From: JAWKMZ01 sp041391965
Lineage (GTDB): Bacteria > Bacteroidota > Bacteroidia > Flavobacteriales > Flavobacteriaceae
Length of the DNA: 64,000 nt
Assembly: GCA_041391965.1 (NCBI GenBank)
Contig: JAWKMZ010000007.1
Span: forward strand, 32,481 to 96,480
Direction of reading: 5' to 3'
Under the pieces are notes generated by a model, which was given only the letters and a program-made list of their open reading frames with translations, was not told the DNA's origin and made no database searches. Both the position numbers and the translations under genes were made by a program. Of this stretch, positions 9,132-18,556 are shown piece after piece (the stretch's first letter is position 1; each line of letters begins with the position of its first letter).

Positions 9132-10946
9132 ATGTGTGGAATTACAGGAATTTATTCAACAAGAAAAATAAAGAATCTTAAGAAGCGGGTGAATAAAATG
9201 AATGAATCTATTATTCATCGTGGTCCAGATGCCGAAGGTATTTATTTAAACCAAAAAATTGCCTTAGGACACAGAAGATTGAGTATAATTGACACAAGAG
9301 AGATTGCAAACCAACCAATGCATTCTTCAAATAATATGTGGCACATCGTTTTTAATGGAGAAATTTATAATTTTAAAGAAATAAAGCGACAACTAGAATA
9401 TAATTTTATTAGTAATTCTGATACAGAAGTAATACTTGCAGCAGTTACTACAAAAGGGATAGATTGGTTTATTCAACAATCTAATGGAATGTTTGCAATA
9501 GCACTCTATAATTCTAATACAAAAGATTTATTTTTAATTAGAGATAGATTAGGTATCAAACCCTTATATTACTATACTAACGGAGAAGATTTTGTGTTTG
9601 CTTCAGAGATAAAAGCTATTTTATCTAGTGGTTTAGTTAAAGCAGAATTTAATGAATTAGCTGTTGATGAATATTTAGGCAACAGATACGTAAGATCGCC
9701 CTACACCTTTTTTAAAAACATATTTCAAGTAAATCCAGGTAATTATATACAAATTAATGAGGATATGACTTTTAAACAAAACGTATATTGGTCAATCCCT
9801 AAACAATTTAATACATCATATGATTATAATGAAAAATTGATTTTAAATCAATTTGAAGAAGAATTAACAAAGGCTATTAAATATAGATTGTTGTCAGATG
9901 TTCCTTTAGGAACTTACCTCAGTGGTGGTGTTGACTCCAGTCTAATTACAGCAATAACATCAATTGAAAGTGGTAATCCAATAAACACCTATACAATTGG
10001 ATTTAAAAGTTTGAATGAATTTGATTATGCACGACTTGTACAATTAAAATACAAAACTAGTCATCATGAAATTTTAATGGAAAACCATGAATATATTGAT
10101 AATTGGGAAAAATTAATTAGTTATAAAGATGCCCCTTTAGGAGTTCCAAACGAAATTCCATTAGCCGTGATGTCCTCAAAATTAAAAGAAAAAATAACAG
10201 TTGTATTATCAGGTGAAGGCGCCGATGAATTGTTAGGAGGCTATGGAAAAATATTTAGACTCCCTTTTGATTATGAAAACAGCAACAAAGAAAAAGATTT
10301 TTATAATACATTTATTGACGAATATGAATATGTGCCTCGAAAAATGAGAGACGCATTAATTAATACCCCGTTGACTTATAGGAGTGAGTTTGACAGTATT
10401 TTAAAACAAGATTTTATTAAAAGAGAAAATGAAGAAAATATTTTTAATTTTTTCCATGAATACCACGTCAAAGGACTTTTACAAAGAGTAGATGCTACAA
10501 CGATGCAGGCATCAGTTGAAGCAAGAGTACCTTTTTTAGATCACAACTTAATTGAGTTTTCATATAATAAAATACCTCTTTCATTAAAATTAAAATGGAA
10601 AAATTCACATGCCATTGAAGAGGCGAAACTTTTAAAAGCAAGTAAATACAGCGAAGTTTTAGATACACCTAAATATTTACTAAAAGAACTTTCATACAAA
10701 TTTCTACCAAAAGAAATTATTGAAAGGAAAAAAATTGGTTTTCCAGTACCATTAACCGAATGGTTTGAAAACCTTGAAGAGTTTGCTAGAACCTTGCTTC
10801 CAGAAGCAACATGGTTGAAAGAAGGGGTAGTTGATGATTTAATAATGAGAAGTAAAAATGAGGATAGAGCGGGACAAATTTTATGGATGTTTATAAATAT
10901 TGAATTATTTAAAAACATATATTTTAATAAAGAATGGAAGTGGTAA
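9132..10946 (+). CDS. asnB: Glutamine-hydrolysing asparagine synthase homologue
   Basis: The protein begins MCGITGIYS, giving the N-terminal nucleophile Cys2 of a class II glutaminase domain (about residues 2-210, with RGPD, HRRLSI and FNGEIYNF). The C-terminal synthetase domain has the PP-loop SGGVDSS at about residue 266 and GEGADELLGGY near 360. At 604 residues both domains are complete. In polysaccharide loci such enzymes are thought to amidate sugar acids rather than make free asparagine. Here Ugd supplies a uronic acid, so an amide on GlcA is a reasonable inference, but a housekeeping role is not excluded. Confidence 0.88.
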   Translation: MCGITGIYSTRKIKNLKKRVNKMNESIIHRGPDAEGIYLNQKIALGHRRLSIIDTREIANQPMHSSNNMWHIVFNGEIYNFKEIKRQLEYNFISNSDTEVILAAVTTKGIDWFIQQSNGMFAIALYNSNTKDLFLIRDRLGIKPLYYYTNGEDFVFASEIKAILSSGLVKAEFNELAVDEYLGNRYVRSPYTFFKNIFQVNPGNYIQINEDMTFKQNVYWSIPKQFNTSYDYNEKLILNQFEEELTKAIKYRLLSDVPLGTYLSGGVDSSLITAITSIESGNPINTYTIGFKSLNEFDYARLVQLKYKTSHHEILMENHEYIDNWEKLISYKDAPLGVPNEIPLAVMSSKLKEKITVVLSGEGADELLGGYGKIFRLPFDYENSNKEKDFYNTFIDEYEYVPRKMRDALINTPLTYRSEFDSILKQDFIKRENEENIFNFFHEYHVKGLLQRVDATTMQASVEARVPFLDHNLIEFSYNKIPLSLKLKWKNSHAIEEAKLLKASKYSEVLDTPKYLLKELSYKFLPKEIIERKKIGFPVPLTEWFENLEEFARTLLPEATWLKEGVVDDLIMRSKNEDRAGQILWMFINIELFKNIYFNKEWKW

Positions 10947-10962
10947 ATTAAAAAAGATAATT

Positions 10963-11406
10963 ATGTATAAAAGAGGTGACGAAAAAGTGATAATAGGATA
11001 TACTTCAGGAGTATATGATTTATTTCATATCGGACATTTAAATTTATTAAAGAATGCCAAGGGATTGTGTGATAAGTTGATAGTTGGTGTTACAAGCGAC
11101 GAATTAGTAGCGTATAAAAATAAAAAAGCCGTAATAGGACATCAGGAGAGGATGGAAATTGTTAGAAATATTAAACATGTAGATGCAGTTGTTCCTCAAA
11201 ATGACATGGATAAATTTAAAATGTGGGAAAGACTTAAATTTGATATAATGTTTGTAGGTGATGATTGGTTTGAAACCCCCAAATGGGAAGCACTTGATAA
11301 AAAATTTAAAGAAGTAGGAGTTAAAATAATTTATTTTCCTTATACTAAAAATATTTCTTCAACTTTATTAAATAAAACACTTGATAATTTAAGAAAAGAA
11401 AATTAA
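10963..11406 (+). CDS. TagD-like glycerol-3-phosphate (or related) cytidylyltransferase
   Basis: The 147-residue protein has the nucleotidyltransferase HxGH motif at residues 22-25 (FHIGHLNLL), the RMEIVRNIKHVD segment, VGDDWF and the C-terminal ISST motif. This order matches glycerol-3-phosphate cytidylyltransferase (TagD/GCT), which makes CDP-glycerol from CTP. Close relatives act on other phospho-alcohols. I chose the ATG at 10963, since upstream starts would run back into asnB. Together with the LicD-like gene it suggests a CDP-activated phospho-alcohol decoration of the glycan. Confidence 0.8.
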   Translation: MYKRGDEKVIIGYTSGVYDLFHIGHLNLLKNAKGLCDKLIVGVTSDELVAYKNKKAVIGHQERMEIVRNIKHVDAVVPQNDMDKFKMWERLKFDIMFVGDDWFETPKWEALDKKFKEVGVKIIYFPYTKNISSTLLNKTLDNLRKEN

Positions 11407-11439
11407 TTTATACAAGATACTTTACATAAAAAAAATTAG

Positions 11440-11973
11440 ATGAAAAATATAAAAAAAGGGTGTTTCATATTATTGTTAATTTCAATTTTTGGATGCCAAA
11501 ATCAAGAAAAAAATAATTCAAAATCTAAAAATCAAGAAAAGGAGTTACTTAAAAAAGAGTTTGTAGTAACAATCAATTTTAAATCCAATAAGTCGGATAC
11601 ATTTGATTTATATCTATACAACATTATAAAGGATGAGTATCAAAGTAAATATATTGTTATTAGTGAAAAAACAATTCCAACGTCAGAAATGGAAAATATA
11701 ACGGCGAATTTTGGAGAAAATATTTCTAGAAATTTTAGAATTAATTTTGGCAACAATGAAGTAAAAGATATCCAAATTAAATCAATAGAAATATCTTTTG
11801 GACCTAATAAAATATTTATAGACCCAGAGGATTTGACACAATATTTTAATTTTAATGAATATATATTCCAAGATTCAGACACCTATGTTCTACATACACA
11901 ACAAATTGACGGAAAACACAATCCAATAATTTATTTAAAAAGTGAATATTTGGGAGAATTACAAAAAGAATAG
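11440..11973 (+). CDS. Predicted lipoprotein of unknown function in the glycan locus
   Basis: I do not recognise the family. The N-terminus is basic, followed by a hydrophobic segment and the lipobox SIFGC (Cys19), then a Lys/Asn/Gln-rich linker. The remaining 140 residues look like a soluble beta-rich domain without any motif I can name. It lies between the cytidylyltransferase and the Wzy-like polymerase on the same strand. A role in envelope glycan handling is only inferred from position. Confidence 0.6.
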   Translation: MKNIKKGCFILLLISIFGCQNQEKNNSKSKNQEKELLKKEFVVTINFKSNKSDTFDLYLYNIIKDEYQSKYIVISEKTIPTSEMENITANFGENISRNFRINFGNNEVKDIQIKSIEISFGPNKIFIDPEDLTQYFNFNEYIFQDSDTYVLHTQQIDGKHNPIIYLKSEYLGELQKE

Positions 11974-12050
11974 AACTTACAGATTATTAAATTGCATATT
12001 ATATATAAGTCGTTTTACCATAAAGGCACTTTCTATTAAAAGAAAAAAAA

Positions 12051-13283
12051 ATGTATATAACAGAAAAGAATTTATTTAAAATTGCATTATTCTTTAATTC
12101 AATTTATATATTTTTATTTTTTTTATTCAGCCCTCAAGGGATTAGTGTTTCAAAAATATTAATAACGAGCTTCCTTCTATTCTCATTTGTTGTATTCGTT
12201 TTTTTGAGCCTTAGAAACAAGAAAAGTCTTAATGACATTCCATATTTGGCAAAATATGCGTTTTATCTCTTAATGTTTTGGGGTATAGTAACTGTTTCTA
12301 GAGGATTTTCATTAAGTATTCAAGATTGGGTTACAAACCTTGGTAATGTTTATATGGGATTAGCTTGGCTTATGCCTATATTAATCTTATTAGGACACAA
12401 AATTGAATATTGGAATATTATAATTAAAGTTATTTTTACAATTTTTAAGCTATTAATAGTTTCATTCTTGATAGTTTATTTTTCAATGAATTTATCAGTT
12501 GAGTATTCTTGGCTCCTAAGACCAGTCTGTTTTTTAATACTTATTGGGCTATATAGATATAAGTTGATTAATAAAATTATTATTTTTCTAATTCTTACCA
12601 TATATTTAATCACTGCCATTAAAGTTGATATTAGAGTAGATTTTATGTACTTATTTTTAGTTTTTAGTTTTATTTTGATAGATTCAATAAAGCAAATTAA
12701 AATAAAAAGGAGTTTTTTAAAATATATTCTTTTTTCATTTATCATTTTATTATGTATAGTTTTTACTGTTGGATATGAAACTTTATCAAATTTTGTAGCA
12801 CAAATAATAGATTTTCAAGACTCAAGAACATTTTTGTTTCAAGAATTGTTTCAAGAGTTAAGCCCTATAGAAAAGATTTTTGGAAGAGGATCTTTAGGCA
12901 CTTATTACAGCCATTATTTTGAACACACAAAATGGTATATTGTTGAAATTTTACATAGACCTTGGTGGGGAGATTCATCAACAAGAATAACTACAGAAGT
13001 CGGCTATCTACAAATGATTTTAAAAGGAGGTTTAATTATGTTAATTTTGAATCTCTTTTTAATGACGTATGCCACCTACTTAGCACTTTTTAAATCCAAT
13101 AATAGATTTGTTAAAAGATTAGGGTTTTATATATTAATACTAATAATTTTAAGTCTAATTTCATTTAGGCCAGCTTTTATACCAACATTTATTATCCTTT
13201 GGATTGCGATTGGGACTGTTTTAAGTAAGAAAAACAGACAGATGGGAAACGAAGAAATAGAAAACCTAATTAAATTCAAATGA
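12051..13283 (+). CDS. Wzy-like O-antigen/capsule polymerase
   Basis: The 410-residue membrane protein has about ten to twelve hydrophobic segments and one large polar loop at about residues 255-325 (DSRTFLFQELF through STRITTEVGYLQ), the topology of Wzy polymerases and O-antigen ligases. Sequence conservation in this family is very low, so the assignment rests on topology and location after the flippase and before the glycosyltransferases. Its stop overlaps the next start by 4 bp. It would join flipped repeat units in the periplasm. The O-antigen-ligase-like protein at 16463 is the alternative polymerase. Confidence 0.75.
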   Translation: MYITEKNLFKIALFFNSIYIFLFFLFSPQGISVSKILITSFLLFSFVVFVFLSLRNKKSLNDIPYLAKYAFYLLMFWGIVTVSRGFSLSIQDWVTNLGNVYMGLAWLMPILILLGHKIEYWNIIIKVIFTIFKLLIVSFLIVYFSMNLSVEYSWLLRPVCFLILIGLYRYKLINKIIIFLILTIYLITAIKVDIRVDFMYLFLVFSFILIDSIKQIKIKRSFLKYILFSFIILLCIVFTVGYETLSNFVAQIIDFQDSRTFLFQELFQELSPIEKIFGRGSLGTYYSHYFEHTKWYIVEILHRPWWGDSSTRITTEVGYLQMILKGGLIMLILNLFLMTYATYLALFKSNNRFVKRLGFYILILIILSLISFRPAFIPTFIILWIAIGTVLSKKNRQMGNEEIENLIKFK

Positions 13284-14038
13284 TTGAAAATCCTTTAGTG
13301 AGTATTATTACCGTTGTTTTTAATGGGGAAAAACACTTAGAGCAGACTATCCAAAGTGTTATTAACCAAACCTATAAAAATATAGAATATATTATTATTG
13401 ATGGCAACTCTAAAGATGGAACTGTTAATATAATAAAGAAGTATGAAAAACATATAAATTATTGGGTAAGCGAGCCAGATAAAGGTCTTTATGATGCAAT
13501 GAATAAAGGAATCATAAAGGCTAATGGAAAATTAATTGGTATGATTAATAGTGACGATTGGTATGAACTTGATGCAGTTGAATTAATTGTAAATACATTT
13601 AAAAAGAACCCTACAAAAACAATAATTCATGGCTCTAGATATGATGTATACACAAATGGAGTTAAAAGAGAATATAAGTTTAATTCATCGGTATTTAAGT
13701 TTAAGTATTTCAGTATGACCTATTCACATCCATCAATGTTTGTAACTAAACAAGAGTATCAAAAACATAGTTATAATACATCTTTAAAATCTTACTCTGA
13801 TTATCAGTTTATACTTGAAGCTTTTTTGGATAATAGAAATAACATCATTTATATGCCAAAACCAATAGTTAACTTTAGATTAGGAGGGGTTAGTGGTCAA
13901 TTAAAATTTAAAGAGGAGCTTAAAGAAGCATTTATTGCCAGAAAAATGGCGGGAATGAATATTTTTGAAAATGTGTTAGCAATGATTATTAAAGTTATAC
14001 TTAAGCCAATTTTGCTTTTAAAACATACAATAACCTAA
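13280..14038 (+). CDS. Family 2 glycosyltransferase
   Basis: This 252-residue protein has a single GT-A domain: SIITVVFNGEKHLEQTIQSV at the N-terminus, the IDGNSKDGT nucleotide-binding segment, and the metal-binding NSDDW at about residue 92. An invariant SEPDKGLYDAMNKG segment is typical of the WcaA-like branch of GT2. It should add one sugar to the lipid-linked repeat unit at the cytoplasmic face of the membrane. Donor and linkage cannot be told. It overlaps the polymerase gene by 4 bp. Confidence 0.88.
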   Translation: MIENPLVSIITVVFNGEKHLEQTIQSVINQTYKNIEYIIIDGNSKDGTVNIIKKYEKHINYWVSEPDKGLYDAMNKGIIKANGKLIGMINSDDWYELDAVELIVNTFKKNPTKTIIHGSRYDVYTNGVKREYKFNSSVFKFKYFSMTYSHPSMFVTKQEYQKHSYNTSLKSYSDYQFILEAFLDNRNNIIYMPKPIVNFRLGGVSGQLKFKEELKEAFIARKMAGMNIFENVLAMIIKVILKPILLLKHTIT

Positions 14039-14054
14039 TTAAATTAAACTTCCA

Positions 14055-14567
14055 ATGAATCTACTTAACAATATAAAGCAAGATATTAGCAACAATGCTA
14101 ATTTAAAAGGAAGAATAATAGTAGTTAGTTATACGATAATGAGTTTCTTTAGAAAAAGAGTTCATAACAAATTCACTCTAATTTTATGTTTACCAATTAT
14201 TATACTATACAAGTTTATAACTGATATAGTATTGGGGTGTGAGATTCCAGCATCTACAAAGATAGGTCGCGGTTTTGTTATTCACCATGGAAGAGCCATT
14301 GTTTTAAATAAAAATGTAGTTATTGGAAGCAATGTAACATTAAAACACAATTCCACGCTTGGTAACAAAGAAAATCTTCTCGGAGAAGATTTAGGGTCTC
14401 CAGTTATAGAAGATAATGTTATTATTGGGCCTCATACAATTATCATAGGTCCAATAAGGGTTGGTAAAAATTCAATTATCGGGGCTGGTTCAGTTGTTGT
14501 AAAAAATGTTGAGCCTAATTCTATTATAGCTGGCAATCCAGCAAGACTAATAAAAAAAATAGAGTAA
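14055..14567 (+). CDS. Serine-acetyltransferase-like hexapeptide acyltransferase
   Basis: The 170-residue protein has a hydrophobic N-terminal helix region followed by a left-handed beta-helix of hexapeptide repeats (IGRGFVIHHGRAIVLNKN, VIGSNVTLKHNSTLGNK, VIGPHTIIIGPIRVGKNSIIGAG), including the catalytic-type HHG. It ends with NSIIAGNPARLI, as in CysE-related transferases of polysaccharide loci. It likely O- or N-acetylates a sugar in the repeat unit using acetyl-CoA. The short N-terminal domain argues against true cysteine synthesis. Confidence 0.82.
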   Translation: MNLLNNIKQDISNNANLKGRIIVVSYTIMSFFRKRVHNKFTLILCLPIIILYKFITDIVLGCEIPASTKIGRGFVIHHGRAIVLNKNVVIGSNVTLKHNSTLGNKENLLGEDLGSPVIEDNVIIGPHTIIIGPIRVGKNSIIGAGSVVVKNVEPNSIIAGNPARLIKKIE

Positions 14568-14605
14568 TTGAGTTATAAAAATAGGTTTCAGAAATAAGGG
14601 ATTAA

Positions 14606-15733
14606 ATGAACAAAACAACTATAGAAAAGGCATTATTTATTTTGCATTATTCTCCACCAGTACATGGTGCGTCTAAAGTGGGTGATTCTATTTTGAAAAG
14701 CGAGGGCATAAATAAAGCCTTTAACGCACAATATATCAAAATAAAATCATCTATAAAGTTAGATGAGATAGGAAAATTTAATTTAACTAAAATGATTTTT
14801 CTTTTAAGCCTATTAGTTAAAGTTAGTTATAAATTATGCCTATTTAGACCTAAAATAATTTATTACACAGCTTCACCTTCTGGATTTGCATTTTATAGAG
14901 ATTTAATTATTTCAATCCCTATAAAAATATATAGCCTGCTATTAAAGCCTAAAATTTTTTATCATTATCATGCAAAAGGCATATTATCATTTACAGAGCA
15001 CTCACGATTAAACAAAAAACTCACTAATTTTTTTTTAAGAAAGGCTAACCTGATTTTTATTTCAAAGATTATGAAAGATGAAATAAAATTATTGATAGGT
15101 TATGATAAAGTATTTTACTTAAGTAATGGTGTTGAGAGTAAAATAACAGACAATGAATTTCAGAATATTATAGCCAATAGAATTATTAAAAAAAAAGTTA
15201 ATATTTTGTATTTGTCAAACATGATGAGAGAAAAAGGCTTTGATGTGGTTTTAGAGCTTGCTGAAAAATTAAAAAAGAATAACATAAATAATATTGAAAT
15301 AAATTTTGCAGGTGCTTGGAAATCGATGAGTGAAGAGGAATTTTTTAATGATTTTGTTGAAAAAAAGGGCTTAAGTAATTTTATTACATACCATGGATTA
15401 GTCCAAGGAGAAAAGAAAAAATTTTTATTTTCTAATGCTACATTATTTATTTTTCCATCCTCATATAAAAAAGAAGTTTTTCCATTATCTGTTTTAGAAT
15501 CATTATCTTTTGGACTCCCTATATTGGCTTATGACATAGGAGCTATTTCAGAAATTATTAATGATAAAATTGGACTTATAACCAATAAAGAATCTATTTT
15601 TGAAGACCTAAATAAAATTATAAATAATTATCAAACAGCAGATATCTATGAATCCTGTAGAAATGAATTTTTAGATAATTATTCTATAGATATTTTTGAA
15701 AAAGAAATAATAGAGATATTAAAATCAGCCTAG
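14606..15733 (+). CDS. GT4-type glycosyltransferase
   Basis: The 375-residue protein has the two-domain GT-B layout. The N-terminal half starts LFILHYSPPVHGASKVGDS, and the C-terminal donor-binding half includes ILYLSNMMREKGFDVVLE, YHGLVQGEKK and the E-x7-E segment KEVFPLSVLESLSFGLPILA. These are typical of GT4 enzymes using a nucleotide-diphospho-sugar. It is followed with 2 bp spacing by the WecG/TagA-like enzyme. The sugar specificity is unknown. Confidence 0.86.
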   Translation: MNKTTIEKALFILHYSPPVHGASKVGDSILKSEGINKAFNAQYIKIKSSIKLDEIGKFNLTKMIFLLSLLVKVSYKLCLFRPKIIYYTASPSGFAFYRDLIISIPIKIYSLLLKPKIFYHYHAKGILSFTEHSRLNKKLTNFFLRKANLIFISKIMKDEIKLLIGYDKVFYLSNGVESKITDNEFQNIIANRIIKKKVNILYLSNMMREKGFDVVLELAEKLKKNNINNIEINFAGAWKSMSEEEFFNDFVEKKGLSNFITYHGLVQGEKKKFLFSNATLFIFPSSYKKEVFPLSVLESLSFGLPILAYDIGAISEIINDKIGLITNKESIFEDLNKIINNYQTADIYESCRNEFLDNYSIDIFEKEIIEILKSA

Positions 15734-15735
15734 TT

Positions 15736-16461
15736 TTGGAATCAATTAAAATCAAAGATTATAATATTTATGCCTCGAATATAAATGAAATTGAGGTTCA
15801 TAAAAAAGGCAAGATAATTATTAATACAATAAATGCGCATTCTTATATAATTGCTAAAAAGGATAAGGAATTTAGAGACGCTTTAGTAAAATGTGATATT
15901 TTGCTCCCAGACGGAGAGGGTATTGTATTAATGGTGAAAAAAATAAAAAATAAAAAAATAAAAAAAATTGCTGGAGCAGATATACATAATCATTTATTAG
16001 ATATTGCTCAGCAAAAGGGGTTGAAGTGTTTTTACTTAGGAGCTAGTGACTCTACTTTAAAGTTAATAGAAAAAAAATTAGCGTCTTATTCTAAAATTAA
16101 ATTTGGCTTTTATTCACCACCATTCAAACAAGTTTTCTCAGAAGAAGATAATCAGAAAATGATTGAAAGTGTCAATAACTTTAGCCCTAATATCGTTTTT
16201 ATAGGGATGACTGCACCTAAGCAAGAAAAGTGGGTATTACAAAATTATAAAGAATTAAATGCCAATATTATTTGCTCAATAGGTGCTGTTTTTGACTTTG
16301 TAGCTGAAACCAAAAAGAGGGCTCCACAATGGATTATAAAAACTAAATTGGAGTGGTTATATAGGAGTTTTACCGCATGGCGATTAACAAAGCGATACCT
16401 TTATTCGACACCTTTATTTTTGCTTGAATTATATAAAATGAAATACACTTCAAAAAAATAA
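15736..16461 (+). CDS. WecG/TagA/CpsF-family glycosyltransferase
   Basis: The protein (241 residues) matches the GT26 family: INTINAHSYIIAKKD near the N-terminus, LLPDGEGIV, KKIAGADI, the FIGMTAPKQEKWV segment, and CSIGAVFDFVAE-KRAPQW. Known members transfer ManNAcA or ManNAc to undecaprenyl-linked GlcNAc; here the donor is not known. It starts with TTG at 15736, 2 bp after the previous stop. The run of lysine codons near 15940-15970 makes a poly-A-rich segment that is part of the coding sequence. Confidence 0.88.
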   Translation: MESIKIKDYNIYASNINEIEVHKKGKIIINTINAHSYIIAKKDKEFRDALVKCDILLPDGEGIVLMVKKIKNKKIKKIAGADIHNHLLDIAQQKGLKCFYLGASDSTLKLIEKKLASYSKIKFGFYSPPFKQVFSEEDNQKMIESVNNFSPNIVFIGMTAPKQEKWVLQNYKELNANIICSIGAVFDFVAETKKRAPQWIIKTKLEWLYRSFTAWRLTKRYLYSTPLFLLELYKMKYTSKK

Positions 16462-16462
16462 G

Positions 16463-17656
16463 ATGATTTTTTATAAAAACGATATATTACAACAAATATT
16501 AAAGCAAAAAGATATTTCTTTTTTGGCATTAGTTTTGTCTATCTTTTTATTACCACTCTCTATAAATTTAAGCTCTTTTGCAATTATACTTTCATTGGTG
16601 TTTAAATTAGTTCAAGTATTTATTTTAAAACAATCTGTCTTTAGAACAAAAGCATTAAAAAACTCTAGTATTATTGGCTTTATTTTTTTTATATATATCC
16701 TAATATGCTCAATTGTTCAAACAGACATAATTTATACGTTTAATATATTTGAAAAATTTTATCAACCATGGGCCTTATTATTTTTAGTACCTATGCTTCT
16801 TATAGATAGAAAAGCTAATATTCTTTTAATATATAGTTTACTTTTAGGGGTTTTTGTTACATTAATTTATGTTTTTACTATTTCATTGATAAAAGGAATT
16901 GTTTTTAATCAATATGCTTTTTTAAATATAGTTGATATACATCACACCTATATATCAATGTTTTTATTATTTGTAGTTAATTTTTTTTTAATAAAAATAA
17001 CATCCAATAGAAGTCAATTATCATTAAAAACCCTTTCAATTAGTTCTATAATAATTATAATATGTTTTTTTGTTATTTACATATTAGACAGTAAAGTTTC
17101 AATTGTAATATTTATAGCATTATTTGTAATTCATTTATTTCCAGAATTTTCAAGAAACAATGCGCCTCGATATTTTTTAATCTTTTCACTAATTATAGTA
17201 CTCTTTTTTGCCTTTAATAACAAATTAAAGGTAAGTTATATAAGTGCCTTAGATTTTAGGTCCCAAATTTGGGAAGCTTCGATTAAAGTTATTGAAGAGC
17301 ACCCATTCTTTGGAAATTTAAGAGCTCCAGAAAAAGAATTACTAAACTATCAGCACTATTTATCAGGAAAATACTATTTTTTAGATAGAGATTTGAATAG
17401 CCATAATCAATATTTGTCTATTTTTTTAAAACATGGGGTTTTTGGTATTATAATTCTTTTTTTGTTCGCAATAAATATGTTCAGAAAAACAAATCCTAAA
17501 ACAGAAAAAAAAACCATGAGGGAAGCTATTGGGTTTTTGGTAATTATAGCATTGGTTTTTTATATTGAAAATATTATGGATAGGCATCATGGGATTGTTT
17601 TTCTTACCGTATTTTATAATTATTATTTAGTTGCTATTGAAAATGCTGAAATTTAA
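16463..17656 (+). CDS. O-antigen ligase (WaaL/RfaL)-family membrane protein
   Basis: The 397-residue integral membrane protein has about ten hydrophobic segments and one long periplasmic loop at about residues 255-320. In that loop are FRSQIWEASIKVIEEHPFFG and SHNQYLSIFLKHGVFG, which match the conserved RxxxW...G and HNxyL...yG pattern of the O-antigen ligase/polymerase superfamily. It would join the finished chain to lipid A-core or act as the polymerase. The conserved loop motifs make this the clearer member of the pair with the Wzy-like gene at 12051. It starts 1 bp after the preceding gene. Confidence 0.82.
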   Translation: MIFYKNDILQQILKQKDISFLALVLSIFLLPLSINLSSFAIILSLVFKLVQVFILKQSVFRTKALKNSSIIGFIFFIYILICSIVQTDIIYTFNIFEKFYQPWALLFLVPMLLIDRKANILLIYSLLLGVFVTLIYVFTISLIKGIVFNQYAFLNIVDIHHTYISMFLLFVVNFFLIKITSNRSQLSLKTLSISSIIIIICFFVIYILDSKVSIVIFIALFVIHLFPEFSRNNAPRYFLIFSLIIVLFFAFNNKLKVSYISALDFRSQIWEASIKVIEEHPFFGNLRAPEKELLNYQHYLSGKYYFLDRDLNSHNQYLSIFLKHGVFGIIILFLFAINMFRKTNPKTEKKTMREAIGFLVIIALVFYIENIMDRHHGIVFLTVFYNYYLVAIENAEI

Positions 17657-18548
17657 AATTTTATTTATTTTATTATTTATTACAATAACCGCAAAATCTC
17701 AGGAAACTATAAAAAAAACAGAATATGCTGTTAGAGATTTTTGTGTTAGTAAGGACACTATTTACTACATAGAGCATAGAGATATTCATGTTGAAAACAC
17801 TGATACCAAAGTTGAATCTTCATTTTTTATAGGCGGTTATGGGTTAGAAATGTTTAACTTAAATTCAAATGAAATAATTACAACATCAAATGAATTGGTG
17901 CAAAACGTGTCTTCTTTTCGATTCTATCAAAAGAATGCTAACGAAGTAAAAGAAGTTTATTATTACAAAAAGGGAAGAACAATTGATTTTTTAAAAATAC
18001 CAGATAAAAATATATTTGCCTTTAGTTCAACAGATAAAAAAATTACGTTTATAAATTTTGATAATAGACCAATATTTAAAAAGGAAGTAGAAATTAATTT
18101 AAATTCATATAGTAGAAAACTGATTTTTAAAAATAATAACCTATACTTTATAACTGATTTAGGAGACATATATAAATATGATTTGAGCAATAATAAAAAA
18201 GAGTTATTATATAAAGCCAATGAGATCTTGACCGATTTTTATGTGGATGAACAAACAATAATATACACAACAATAAGTGGGAAAATTTCTAAAATAAATT
18301 TAAAAAACAATAAACTACAAACTTTAAATATTAATAGAAACTTTATTGTTAATGTATTATACAGCAATAATAAATTAATCTGTGGAAGTTGGAAAGGAGA
18401 TATTTTTGTTATCGATATAAATAAATTTAAAATCACTAAAGAATTGAAATATCATAATTCGACGGTCTTGAAGATTTTGAATTATAAAGACAACGTTTTT
18501 TATTCAAGCAGTATCGATAAAACAATTAAAAAATGGTACTTAAACTAA
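17643..18548 (+). CDS. Secreted WD40-like beta-propeller protein
   Basis: From the ATG at 17643 the protein has a Sec signal peptide (hydrophobic FKILFILLFITI, then AKSQ). The rest is made of repeated beta-strand blades of about 40 residues. The last blade, HNSTVLKILNYKDNVFYSSS then DKTIKKWYL, fits the WD40 pattern with the terminal Trp. No enzymatic motif is present. It overlaps the end of the O-antigen-ligase-like gene by 14 bp, so it is part of the operon. A propeller of this kind is not a standard O-antigen gene; a scaffold or binding role in the periplasm or outer surface is inferred. Confidence 0.68.
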   Translation: MLKFKILFILLFITITAKSQETIKKTEYAVRDFCVSKDTIYYIEHRDIHVENTDTKVESSFFIGGYGLEMFNLNSNEIITTSNELVQNVSSFRFYQKNANEVKEVYYYKKGRTIDFLKIPDKNIFAFSSTDKKITFINFDNRPIFKKEVEINLNSYSRKLIFKNNNLYFITDLGDIYKYDLSNNKKELLYKANEILTDFYVDEQTIIYTTISGKISKINLKNNKLQTLNINRNFIVNVLYSNNKLICGSWKGDIFVIDINKFKITKELKYHNSTVLKILNYKDNVFYSSSIDKTIKKWYLN

Positions 18549-18556
18549 ATATTTAA

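Noticed and set aside
10541..10918. Minus-strand 125-codon frame at the end of asnB
   Set aside because: It is fully antisense to the conserved AsnB C-terminal domain.
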